Source of the DNA: Haliclystus octoradiatus
Lineage: Eukaryota; Cnidaria; Staurozoa; Stauromedusae; Haliclystidae
NCBI GenBank assembly: GCA_916610825.1
Contig: OU744453.1
Coordinates: forward strand, 11,365,826 to 11,429,825
DNA length: 64,000 nt
Direction: 5' to 3'
Below, one piece after another: positions 41,500-51,523 of this stretch. A program made the position numbers and the translations under genes. Below the pieces are notes generated by a model. It searched no databases, was not told the origin of the DNA, and saw only the letters and a list, made by a program, of their open reading frames with translations. Each line of letters starts with the position of its first letter. Position 1 is the first letter of the stretch.

Positions 41500-44130
41500 A
41501 AATATATACATAATTATTGGACGTCGTAACAAAAATAGTAACTTTAAGTTTATTTACATAATTTAACTACATTATTTCTCCAGCCATCACGGTTATTCGC
41601 TTTGGTCATGACATTATTTGGTTGTATGTACATGGCGCCAAGATCGTTCGTAAATTGTCCAACATAGGTGTTCATAAGAGCGCCTCCCCTTCTCAGTGGT
41701 TCGGTCGGTTGATTGTCAGGATTCAGTGACATAGCCAGAGGACAGGTTGGGCGTCTTAAGGCGTGGCCAATGAGCGAGAGGCGAAGATTACGTATGCGCT
41801 TCTGTGCAGCCTTCAATCCCGTCAGATTATATAAATCTTTGTTGCTGATAACATTGGGGAATCTGATATCCACTGCGTATCGAATAAGAGCTCTGTGGGA
41901 GGCATCTACTTGCTCTGCTAGTGTGGTGCTGAGAGTCCATGCTTCAGAGCTATAAAAGAGCACGCTTTCGATACATGACGTAAAAAGATGTACTTTACAT
42001 GACATGTCGACATTGGATCCCCATACCTTCCTGAGTTTAATGGCTGCAGTCCATGCTAAACGTCTTCTATGTTTGAACGATGATTCACTTTTGAGAACTT
42101 GGCAGCCAAGGTATTTGTAATCTTTTGCAACAGGAAGTGGTTGTCCGTTGATTGATTTGATGGTATATTCATCTGATGGAGGTCCAATGTACATAACTTC
42201 GGTTTTTGCCTCGTTGATTGACAATCCAACCTTCCTTGCCTCTGTCTCGAATCGGTGTAGTTGGCGTTCTGCTGATAGGGCATCGTTGCTCATTAATGCA
42301 CAGTCATCCGCGTAGGCCAAGGCTGGTAACTTCACAGCTGGTTTCCTGAGGCAGAGACGTCTTCTTAAGGTATAAGCATCTTCTTCCCTTAGTGACATCC
42401 GTAACACGTAGTCCATGACCAAGATGAATAAATATGGTGCCAAGGTGTCACCCTGTAGAACACCAGAGGTGGTTGTGAACGGGTCAGTATATCCATTTCG
42501 AGTCTTTACCGTGGCTTCTGTATTGGTGTACATTGACATGATTGCTGTTATGATGTCTTCTGGTATGCCATAGAACCTCATGATCGTAGGTAATGCACTT
42601 CTGGTGATGCTGTCGAATGCTTTCTTGAAATCAACAAATATTACCACTAGGTCTTTCTTCCTTTTTTGACAGGTTTCAATACAGATCTTTAAGGCAGTAA
42701 TTTGCTCAGTTGTCCCTCTCTCCATCCTGAAACCGGCTTGTATGTTCAGCAGTATTGACTCCAATCTCGTCCTTAATCTGTCCATGATGATGCGGTTGTA
42801 CAACTTTGCACTACATAGCATTAAGGAGAGACCGCGTTGATTGTTTAGATTATTGACATTTCCCTGCTTTGGGATGCAGACAATGGTTGACTTTCGAAAG
42901 CATTGAGGTGGGTCCTTACCCTCTGTAATCATAGGATTCATTATTGGTTTCAGATATCTCTCAGTGATTTCGGTAATGCGCGTGACATCAGAAGGAATGT
43001 GATCTTGTCCGCTGGCTTTGCCACTAGATGTTGAACTGCATGCACGTGAAATTTCTTCATCAGTGATTGGTCCAGACTTGACTGCAGGTGCAGGTGGTAA
43101 TCCCGTTGGAGGCTGGAGTGGATCACATAGGTGTAGCAAGTTCTGATTAGAATTTAATATGTTGCTGAAGTGTGACTCAATCATTTTTAGGCGATCTTTA
43201 ATTGATGATGCATTCACAATGGCATTTGGTCTTTGTTTACGGCCAGTGAGTTGTTCTATGCCACGCCATACCGCCTGATTGCGCCCGGCTTCATGATGTT
43301 GATTGATGTTATCTGCAACTTGCTTAATTAGCTGCTCCCTTGCATGGTTATGTGCTTCTTCGAGTATTCTCTCATGGTTATTTATTTCTCCTCTAGGAGC
43401 TTCCAGAAGACGATGCCTTTCTTTGCAGATTCCATAATCACTTTCCCACAGACATGTGACTCTATTTGAACGCTTTATTGGAAGTACTCTGTTTGCAGCA
43501 CTGTGAATTGCTTCAACGTATGAATCGTAGTTTTCTTCACCAGAATGTGATTTGAAGACTTCATTGATAAACTCTTGTTTGATGTATTCATTTTTTAAGG
43601 AGTCCCAATTTGGCTGTGATCTTGCTTTCCTGATTCTTGGTAGCCAGAGTCTCACGTTGATGCGGCAGTATACCATTGCATGGTCTGATGGAATACAGCG
43701 GGGTCGAATGGTCTTTACAAATCTGATTAGATGTGCTCTACGGCTGTGCACGAATATGTAGTCTAATCGAGCTTTCCGTTTGCGTGGTCCGTAAAATGTG
43801 ACCAATTTACGCTGTTTCTGACGCATTGTTCCATTAATTGCAGTAAGTTCATGTCCAACTACAAAGTCAGATACTGCGCAAGAATGTTCAGATTGAGGCG
43901 TGACTTTAAATGTATGCTTGTTCTTTACTGTCATACCATCGCATGGTAGATCTGCATTCATATCACCTGCAAGTAATGTCAAGTCACGGCTCGGAAGGTT
44001 TTCCATGATGTTGTCAATCATATCTAGTATATTGCACACTTCTAATGTAGATGGCTGAGCAGCTGTTGGTAGGTGGCAGTTGATAATTGAAATTAGATTA
44101 TTCATTTTGCTTTTCAAAGGTGTGCAATCA
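41500..44130 (-). mobile_element. 5'-truncated APE-type non-LTR retrotransposon (RTE-like)
   Basis: It has one long ORF, a very short 3' UTR and an AT-rich end near 41500, and it is truncated inside the endonuclease at about 44118-44130. It interrupts the CXC-type gene whose pieces lie on both sides in the opposite orientation. The clade is not certain from motifs alone. Confidence 0.8.
41550..44117 (-). CDS. LINE ORF2, endonuclease (partial) and reverse transcriptase, 855 aa open
   Basis: The endonuclease part has LLAGDMNADLP, LVTFYGPRKRKARLDYIFV and IPSDHAMVY. The reverse transcriptase has SSGKASGQDHIPSDV, LNNQRGLSLMLCSAKLYNRI, NIQAGFRMERGTTEQI, VIFVDFKKAFDSI, GVLQGDTLAPYLFILVMDYV and LAYADDCALMS. 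The C-terminal region includes HALRRPTCPLAMSL. The frame is uninterrupted, which is unusual in this window, so this copy is fairly young even though its 5' end is lost. The first base at 44117 is not a true initiation codon. Confidence 0.93.
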   Translation of the reverse strand: MKSKMNNLISIINCHLPTAAQPSTLEVCNILDMIDNIMENLPSRDLTLLAGDMNADLPCDGMTVKNKHTFKVTPQSEHSCAVSDFVVGHELTAINGTMRQKQRKLVTFYGPRKRKARLDYIFVHSRRAHLIRFVKTIRPRCIPSDHAMVYCRINVRLWLPRIRKARSQPNWDSLKNEYIKQEFINEVFKSHSGEENYDSYVEAIHSAANRVLPIKRSNRVTCLWESDYGICKERHRLLEAPRGEINNHERILEEAHNHAREQLIKQVADNINQHHEAGRNQAVWRGIEQLTGRKQRPNAIVNASSIKDRLKMIESHFSNILNSNQNLLHLCDPLQPPTGLPPAPAVKSGPITDEEISRACSSTSSGKASGQDHIPSDVTRITEITERYLKPIMNPMITEGKDPPQCFRKSTIVCIPKQGNVNNLNNQRGLSLMLCSAKLYNRIIMDRLRTRLESILLNIQAGFRMERGTTEQITALKICIETCQKRKKDLVVIFVDFKKAFDSITRSALPTIMRFYGIPEDIITAIMSMYTNTEATVKTRNGYTDPFTTTSGVLQGDTLAPYLFILVMDYVLRMSLREEDAYTLRRRLCLRKPAVKLPALAYADDCALMSNDALSAERQLHRFETEARKVGLSINEAKTEVMYIGPPSDEYTIKSINGQPLPVAKDYKYLGCQVLKSESSFKHRRRLAWTAAIKLRKVWGSNVDMSCKVHLFTSCIESVLFYSSEAWTLSTTLAEQVDASHRALIRYAVDIRFPNVISNKDLYNLTGLKAAQKRIRNLRLSLIGHALRRPTCPLAMSLNPDNQPTEPLRRGGALMNTYVGQFTNDLGAMYIQPNNVMTKANNRDGWRNNVVKLCK

Positions 44131-45936
44131 CTTATTGGAATTTGATGATGAACAAATCACTATAGCAGACTTAATAAATATTATGAAGCAAGAGCTATCA
44201 AACTCAAACTCTGAGCCATAAGGTTTTACTCACATGTGTTCAATATTACAAAAACATTTTGGTGATGAAATTATTGTAACGAAAATTAACGGCATAAGTA
44301 ATGTTGTAACATTCAAAAGTACAGCTGATTATATTCTCCATAAGTTTCATTTATCAAATCGAGCTACCCAAGAATCTGAAAAAGAGCAAATTATCAAGGC
44401 AGCAGCTAAGCTCATCCTTACTGATATAAAATCTGTTGCTACTGAAACCACAACCTACCCAGGGTCATCTGAGATGAATGATATCGACTTAGCATTGCAA
44501 TACCTTCCATCTTCTTTGAAACTTTTGCTTAATGAAATAATTTGTAACAAAAAAAACAAACATAAAAGTAGCATCAATTGGTCAATCAATAATGCAAGCT
44601 GCCCGTCCTCGGGTACTGCTGGCACCATTACAAATTGGTTTAGGCGTTCAGCTACATCACCATTTTGATTCCAGATTGCTGATTGATTCTTTACATGCCC
44701 ATGGTTTTTGTTGTTCGTACAATGAAGTACAAAAATTTAATAGAAATGCTGCAGTCTATAGTGGTATTGATATTTCTAATCATAGTGGTGAATTTCTGCA
44801 ATATGTTGCAGACAACGTAGACCATAACATTGTTACCCTAGATGGCCATGATACCTTCCATGGTATGGGCATTATTGCTACTGCTGTATCTTCAAACCTT
44901 ATTGTACCACGTCAGGCTGTACCTAACAAAGATATCATTGATGCAGGCAAAGTCTACATACAATTTCCTCAATCACAACAAACCAAATCTAATTTGAAAT
45001 ATGAAACATTTCCTGTTGCTCAAGTGTCTGATGCTACTTCGAATTTACAATTGTTTTGGAAGACTTTAATGACCTTCAAAGAGCAAATGTTGTCTTGGAC
45101 TGGCTTTTTCAAGGGTGTAATGTCAGGAGATTATCCAGGAGTATCATCTTTTAAATATTTACCAATGCTCGATATCAAATCAACTGATACTGTTTGTATA
45201 TATTCTTCTTTAAAATTTATTAAATTTTCCGACCTGAGCCAAAAGCAAATGCTAAGGTTTATCGTTCATGGAGTATTAAAACCCTCGCTAACTCCCTTGG
45301 ACATGCAATATGTCAAAACATTCTTTGTTTACATGCTCTTCTTGGATGTGACACAACTTCTCGTCTATTTGGTATAGGTAAAGCAGCTTCTTTGAAAACA
45401 TTTGTCAACTCTGCCTTATTTCGAAAACAATGTAAAGTTTTTAACACAAGCAGTAGTACTGCAGAAGAAATTATTATAGCTGGGGAAAAGGCATTAGTGC
45501 TATTGTATGGTGGTAAAGACGATTATAGCCTTGATCATTTTAGATATGAAAAGTATAGCATACTGATAAAGTTTCACAAATTTCAAAACAGCTACACCCT
45601 AAGCAGCTAACACCCACTTCTGCAGCAGCTATACATCACAGTCTACGTGTGTTTTATCAGATAGAAATGTGGAAAGAAAATGACGATATGGATCCTACAG
45701 AATGGGGATGGTATTTGAACGATAAGCAATATAAACCGACTTTAACAAACTTACCAGCAGCCCCAGATCAACTATTGAAAGTGATCCGTTGTTCTTGTAC
45801 AACTAGCAGTACAAGCAAACGATGTAACTGCAGACGGCATAATCTGCCCTGTACTACTGCATGTGGCCAATGTAAAGGCGTAGAATGTACAAATTGTATG
45901 CCCAGCAAAAATGACATAGCTCCGACTGAGGATTAA
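44118..45936 (+). pseudogene. Body of CXC-domain protein of unknown function (multicopy invertebrate family)
   Basis: Frames read in order: HLLEFDDEQITIADL, KHFGDEIIVTKINGISNVVT, ARPRVLLAPLQIGLGVQLHH, then HGFCCSYNEVQKF, YVADNVDHNIVTLDGHDTFH and LPMLDIKSTDTVCIYSSLKF. After a break at about 45230 come CLHALLGCDTTSRLFGIGKA, WGWYLNDKQYKPTLTNLPAA and a cysteine-rich end. The final CSCTTSSTSKRCNCRRHNLP plus CTTACGQC and CTNC is a tesmin/TSO1-like CXC module. A stop at about 44218, a shift near 44600, another at 45230-45370 and one near 45600 make it a pseudogene. Proteins with these blocks are widespread and unnamed; I know of no proven function. Confidence 0.75.
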
Positions 45937-46314
45937 TTAAATATTTGCTAGTTCTATTAGGATCTAATTTTTCAAAGTTTAGCAACCTTCATATTTTTTA
46001 GTTTTATTTGAAATTTGTATTGAATTTCGTTTTGTATTGTTTTTCTACAGGCTGAATCTTCCCACATGCTATCTCAAGTCTGTCAAATTTGAGGCATATG
46101 TCTGGAATTAATTTTATAATGTATATATATATATATATATATTAACTAAATATGTTTTAATTGATAATTAAGATAAACACTTTATTTATATGCTTAATCT
46201 AATATTTAAACACATTATCAAATCATTTTGTTCTGTCTATGCCCATCTCTGTTGTGTTAATATGCTTGTTTTTATACATGGCCTCGTTTTGGTAACTTGA
46301 CATTTAGTTACTAT
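45937..46314. other. AT-rich spacer
   Basis: Contains a short TA dinucleotide run (about 46121-46142) and nothing else recognised. Confidence 0.5.
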
Positions 46315-47419
46315 AAAAAATAGCTCCGCTACGCTCGGACTCATGGTGAATAATATAATAATCAAAATAAATCAATTGAAATCAAATTCAATAGAATATC
46401 AAATCAATCAAATCATCATGCAAAGAAAAATCAAATCAAATTCAAAAAGTAAATCAATCCAATCGAATGATATAAAAATCAGATCAAATAAAAAGATCAA
46501 CTTCAATCAAATAAAATAAATTATAACAATATCCAAATAATATAATAATATAAAGAAAAATATATCCAAATAATAAATCAAAGAAAAAAAAAAAAAAAAA
46601 ATGTTAGGCAGACCAATGGGATTGAACCCCCGACCCCGCGCGCCTTATGCAAATGCTTCACCACTAAACCGTAGGCTACCAAGATATACCAAATGAAGTA
46701 ATTTTCACTACTTATAATACAGGTGTGAGTTGTAAATGACGTGCGAAATTGTCTCTTCTTAAGGTGATGTCGCAGCAGAATTAAAACACTTTAATAAACC
46801 AAATAAAACCATGACGACTGGCTTAACAGTTTGATGTAATAATAACTTCAGAAAACAATACAAACAATAAATATGTAATACTGTCTTGTCTAAGCCCCCA
46901 ACCAAATGATGAATTGTCGGCTCAAAAGTTCTCATGGTCAAAACACAACAACAATTATCTTCGAAGTTTCACCTCAAATAGTGATGTTACAGAACGATTA
47001 AAACCTTTCATTGACCATTTCAAATGACGAGAAGAAGAAAACAATCATGTGTTCTACCAATGAAGAGATAATCACCATGTAAACTAATCCAGGAGTATTA
47101 GAAAACATTTCATTTAATAATGCAATTGTAATCTCGCTAAGCTGCGAGTCGGCCATCATGGCGGGCAATGGAAAAAAAATTTTTGTCAAAAAAATTTGAC
47201 TAAAAATTTGGAATAATCACACAGCATGCCCATTGTATTTTTAACAATAAAATGGTGTTTCTTGCGCAAACGTTTTTTGTTCGACCTTTGTTAGCACGCA
47301 AAGCAGTATGTTGAACGTTATTTCAAAAGAACAATAGATTTAGTCAAAAATGAAATGAAATGAAAACGTTTCCACCATGACAGCATAGACTCAAGGTCAC
47401 TTACGTAACCATGAGTCAA
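46315..47419 (-). mobile_element. TIR element with internal tRNA-like promoter, copy 2
   Basis: It is an inverted, shorter copy of 8885-10276. Shared blocks include ACTCATGGTTACG at its start, ATTGCATTATTAAATGAA, TAATACTCCTGGATTAGTTT, TCATTTGAAATGGTCAATGA-like sequence, the tRNA-like segment and the end CGAGCGTAGCGGAGCTATTT. It is about 290 bp shorter, mainly in the T-rich tract. It has no ORF of substance. Confidence 0.75.
46606..46680 (-). other. tRNA-like segment of copy 2
   Basis: On the minus strand GGGTTCAATCC (46619-46629) fits the B box and CGGTTTAGTGG the A box. A run of 17 T follows in the transcribed direction (46583-46601 on plus as A). The anticodon-like stem is poorer than in copy 1. 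Confidence 0.6.
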
Positions 47420-47465
47420 AAATTTAAATACTTCCAAATGAGGTAAATGATGTGGGGATACCATG

Positions 47466-47807
47466 TGTTCTGGCGGAAATCCTTATTATTCTGTTATTAT
47501 ATTCTTACAGTTGAATTTATACTTTAGTTGAATAGTTTATAGCCTCTTTTTGATTTATAATAGTAATGCATAATTTATGCAATATATTCTTAATTATTTT
47601 ATGACGTCTTGTAACCTATATATATATCCTGTAATCATTTTGAATTCGTTAGTTATGCGGTAGTTTTGTGGAGTGTTAAGCTAACTCCTCATTAGAAAGA
47701 AAGTAAAGTAAGATTGGTTGTGTTCATTTGTGTGGTTCATCCAATGCTTGATCTTTTGAGTTTAAATAACACATATATTATAAATACAGTCCTCATTCGT
47801 AAGAACA
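47466..47807 (+). repeat. BEL/Pao 5' LTR, 342 bp
   Basis: Runs from TGTTCTGGCGG to CGTAAGAACA with inverted TGTTC/GAACA ends. It differs from the 3' LTR at GAATTCGTTAG (A for C in the other copy) and AAGATTGG (C for T). Confidence 0.97.
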
Positions 47808-47809
47808 AG

Positions 47810-47827
47810 TGGTCACGACGACCGGAG
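47810..47827 (+). promoter_or_regulatory. Putative tRNA primer-binding site
   Basis: TGGTCACGACGACCGG begins two bases after the 5' LTR, the usual place for minus-strand priming. The matching tRNA was not determined. Confidence 0.5.
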
Positions 47828-48638
47828 AACAACTGGCAATCAATTTCAATTTAGAAGCGTTTGAAAGAACAACGAATAACTGGAATTTCAAATCGATTGA
47901 TATATCCTAAGGATTGGTGAGATTGTTCAAATTTGATACAATAATACTTGATAAATAGATAGCTGTCAAACTATAGCTATTCTGAAAATTAGATAGAAAT
48001 CTTTGTAGTTTACTCTTGATTTTAACGTTAATCAAGAAGACACGCCCTGAGGCGTAAATAGTAGAACCTTTCAATTTGAATTAAAATTGTTATCCCTTCT
48101 TTGACTAAAACCCTAAGAACTTCATTAAAAACCAATTGCCTCATTTCTGTAGTAAAAACAAGAGGTTTATTGAATTATTGCAATTGTGCAATTTATATGT
48201 TAGAGACAGTCATTTGAAAAAACGTTGATATTGAACGGCGACTGTCTACTGTTGTTTAATTAAATTGAATATTTGTTAAAACAATATATAAACTATATTA
48301 AAAAGTGTTGGAAGTATACACAAGCTAAAAAGTATAGTTTATTGTTTTAAAAGTCAAAAAACATATTTAAAATTGAATAGCGATAATATCACATGAAATA
48401 GTAAAGTGATAAATGTTGAAGTTGTTTATTGAAATATTGATATTGAAGTGAAAGGATATGAAACAAAAACAATTATAGAAATTGAAAAGTGAATTGATGA
48501 AAACTGCAATAGTTTAACTGTATAAATGTTGTTTATTTGTGGTACAAATAATATTAAAAAAGAAAAAAATAATAATAATTTGAATTGAAAAGTTATTAAT
48601 TTTACTGAATACGTGTTCTCCTTTCTGCTAATCCTTGT

Positions 48639-50452
48639 ATGATCGGAAGCATGTCAGAGCAAGAATCGGAAGACTCTGCCAACGTGAATGACGTACAGAG
48701 TACATCAAACAGACCGTCGTCGTCTATTCAAAAAATAGTTAGAAACCTCAAAAACAAAAGAGGTGCCCAAAGGCACAAGTAACACGATCTGTAGCAAAAA
48801 TAAATGAATTGAGTAAGTCATCAGATAACATTAACGTTCTTCGAAAAACATTATCTATTATTGAAGAGAAGCAAAAAGCTGTCGCAGGCCTTACGGATGA
48901 GCTTGCCGAGTTTCTTTCGGAAGAAGAATTTGTAATTGAATCAGAATATGTTGCTGATTTGTTAGATGAAGTACTAAATGCCTATACAACCGTCGAAAAT
49001 TATGCAACAAGGCATAAAATAGAAGATACACCGACAGTAGAAGGTGTGTTTCAAAATAGCGTCGCAAAATCTACCATGAGCGATAGACATGAAAGTTGTT
49101 CTGTGCATAGCTCAATGCCAGATCTAGAACGTGGATCAAATAGGAGCAGTATTGCCGGTAATAAAAACAATAAAACAAGCCACGCAGGCTCTGTAAAGAA
49201 GGTTGAACAACTCAAGTGCGGTACTAGAATTTCATCACACAACGATGACAGAATGGCAGATTTCATAAATCAAAATGAGAAAATCAGAAATAAAACTGAT
49301 TGGATTACCAAATTTGTAGAATACGGAGATTGTAAACAATCAACGTCAAAAGGCCACAATAAATCTTCTTTAAAAGTAAAACCCCCACTGTTTGACGGCA
49401 ATCTACTCAATTGGTCTTCCTGGAGTGAGTTATTTTTTGCCTTAGTTCATTCGACCGATAAATCGGCCGGAGAAAAAATGTCTTTGTTAATGCAATGTTT
49501 ATCGGATGAGTGCCAAATCGTAATTCGTGGATTAGGAAGTACTGAAGCCGATTACTCGGATGCACTACGTCTTTTGAGAGATCGTTTCGGCAACTCAGAT
49601 GAGCTAAAAAGGGCACATCACAAAGCATTAACAAAACTTGACGGAGTTTCGGATGATAATAATCCAACTGAATTTGTACGGTTTGTTGACTCGGCGGTAA
49701 GCCATCTGAGAGTTTTATCACGAAAATTAGTAGAGGGTGAAAGCCTCTCTGAAGTAATTTTGTTGGAATTGGAAAGTAAATTGCCAATATCCACTAGATT
49801 AGACTGGCGCGATTACATAACAGTAACAGATACTTTCAATACTTTAGAAGCTTTCTCTGATTGGCTACGTCAGCGTGCTGCAAAGTACAGACGCTGGGAG
49901 GACATATCCTTAAATCAATTGTCTATAAGTAAAAATCAACAAGCAATAGATTTGACTAAAAATAGCCACAAGAAACAAGTTAGGACAAATACGCAAACGT
50001 CGCGGGTAATTACATTTAAATGCAGTTTCTGTCAGGAAAATCACAAAACTTCTGATTGCACAGTTTTTAAAGCTTTAGACGTACAAAAGAGATTAGAATT
50101 TGTGAAAGAAAACCGTTTGTGTTTCAGTTGCCTTTACAAAGGTCAAACACCACATTTTGCTAGAAACTGTCGTTATAGGAAACGTTGCGATGTTAATGAT
50201 TGCAGATCATACCATCACCCTCTTTTGCATGAAGAGGCAGTGTCAAGTCAAAACAATCATACTCAAAGCACAAGTCAGGACGAAAATACGCAATCCACAG
50301 TAGTTGCAAATTCGGCAAATTCAAAACGAATTAAAATTGCATTCGGGACAACTAGTGTTGACGTCAAAGGTGTCAACGGAACTATAATTAAAGCTACAGT
50401 TATGTTAGACGAAGGCTCTGATTCTACTTTAGTTTCAGAATCATTAATTTAA
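48639..50452 (+). pseudogene. BEL/Pao gag and start of protease
   Basis: The first ATG at 48639 opens a frame that shifts near 48750, in AAAACAAAAG, into the 547-codon frame that ends at 50452. That frame contains the DUF1759 region (KPPLFDGNLLNWSSWSELFF and LRLLRDRFGNSDELKRAHH), a zinc-knuckle region (CSFCQENHKTSDC, then CFSCLYKGQTPHFARNC) and the aspartic-protease start VMLDEGSDSTLVSESLI. The TAA ending it lies in the TTAA target of the nested MITE. Gag packages the element RNA. Confidence 0.93.
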
Positions 50453-51523
50453 CACTTATGATGCCGACGATTTTTCAATATCCTTTCACCACAGGCCGCC
50501 CTGTTTTTGCATGCGATCACAATATCAAGTAATCAACTTTCAAGTTCATTTATCTCAAGAAATATTCGTTTTTATATAATAAAGTTTTGGGAAATTATTA
50601 TTTCGAAACATATATTTCATGTTGTGTACTTTTTGTTTGAAATTTTATAATCAAAGACTGCGCAGTTTTCAAAAGAAAAACACAATGACGGAAATGTTTC
50701 AAATGTTTTATGAAAAACAGTCTTAAAATTCAAATTATTGTAATATCAATCAAACAAAATAAGTTTTAACATATCATACTTTATTTAAACTTTTGATTTA
50801 TTTGGTCTCAAGAGCAATTTAGCCTTGAAACAAGATGAAAAAGAGAGCAACTATGTCTGTAGACCCACGCCCGTACGCCATGAATGTCGAAATTTTCATT
50901 TCTAAAAAAATTAATTTAAAATAGATAGACTACATTTTATATCCAATAATGATTTAAGCCAACTCCCAATACAATTAATTAGACCAGGAATCGAATATAA
51001 ACATATATAACATGCTTGATTTATATTAATTTGGACAAAACTTTCATTATAACGAATTTTAAAAAATCCGAAAAAATTGCAAAACACAACACAAACTTCT
51101 CTGTCTCCAATTAAAATTCATTAACCAGAAAACCACATACAAAACAGAAATAATAATAGTTGATGACCATATAAATGTATTGCTTCAGTTTTTATCGTGT
51201 TTTCGAAGTAATAATAGCTCATTTTATTGCCTTTCGTAGCGCCAAGGCGATCGCGTGTCAACACTTCGCCATTTTGTTTTGCTTTCGAACTTTCAAACTG
51301 ATTTAAAATCGTAAGATCACGTTGGATTCAAGTGAAAGAAGATTCCCTGCTTAGCTGATATTCGATTGGTTTACTTGAACAAAGGTTTCTGCTTGAAGAC
51401 TTCCTTTTTCATTGTTTTTAAGCTCTGTGGAAAGCCCACGTTGCTACCCCGAGTATACTCGGGTTCGGCCTGCTGACGGGGGTCAAGCTATCCCGAATAT
51501 ACTCGGGTTCGGCACGACAGGTG
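50453..51523. mobile_element. piggyBac-like MITE with TTAA target duplication
   Basis: TTAA occurs at 50449-50452 and 51524-51527, exactly flanking 1071 bp. The ends are CACTTATGATGCCGA and the inverted TCGGCACGACAGGTG (11 of 15 positions agree). The right subterminal region has the palindrome CCCGAGTATACTCGGG and a variant CCCGAATATACTCGGG, each followed by TTCGGC. No transposase is present. The insertion splits the BEL/Pao protease. Confidence 0.85.

Noticed and set aside
44118-44155. Continuation of the LINE endonuclease upstream of 44117
   Set aside because: A short in-frame reading exists, but the same DNA reads better on the plus strand as the CXC-family protein; the junction is placed at 44118-44130.
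48811-48811. TTG as a gag start codon
   Set aside because: An upstream ATG at 48639 gives a sensible gag start with one frameshift; TTG starts are not expected in an animal element.
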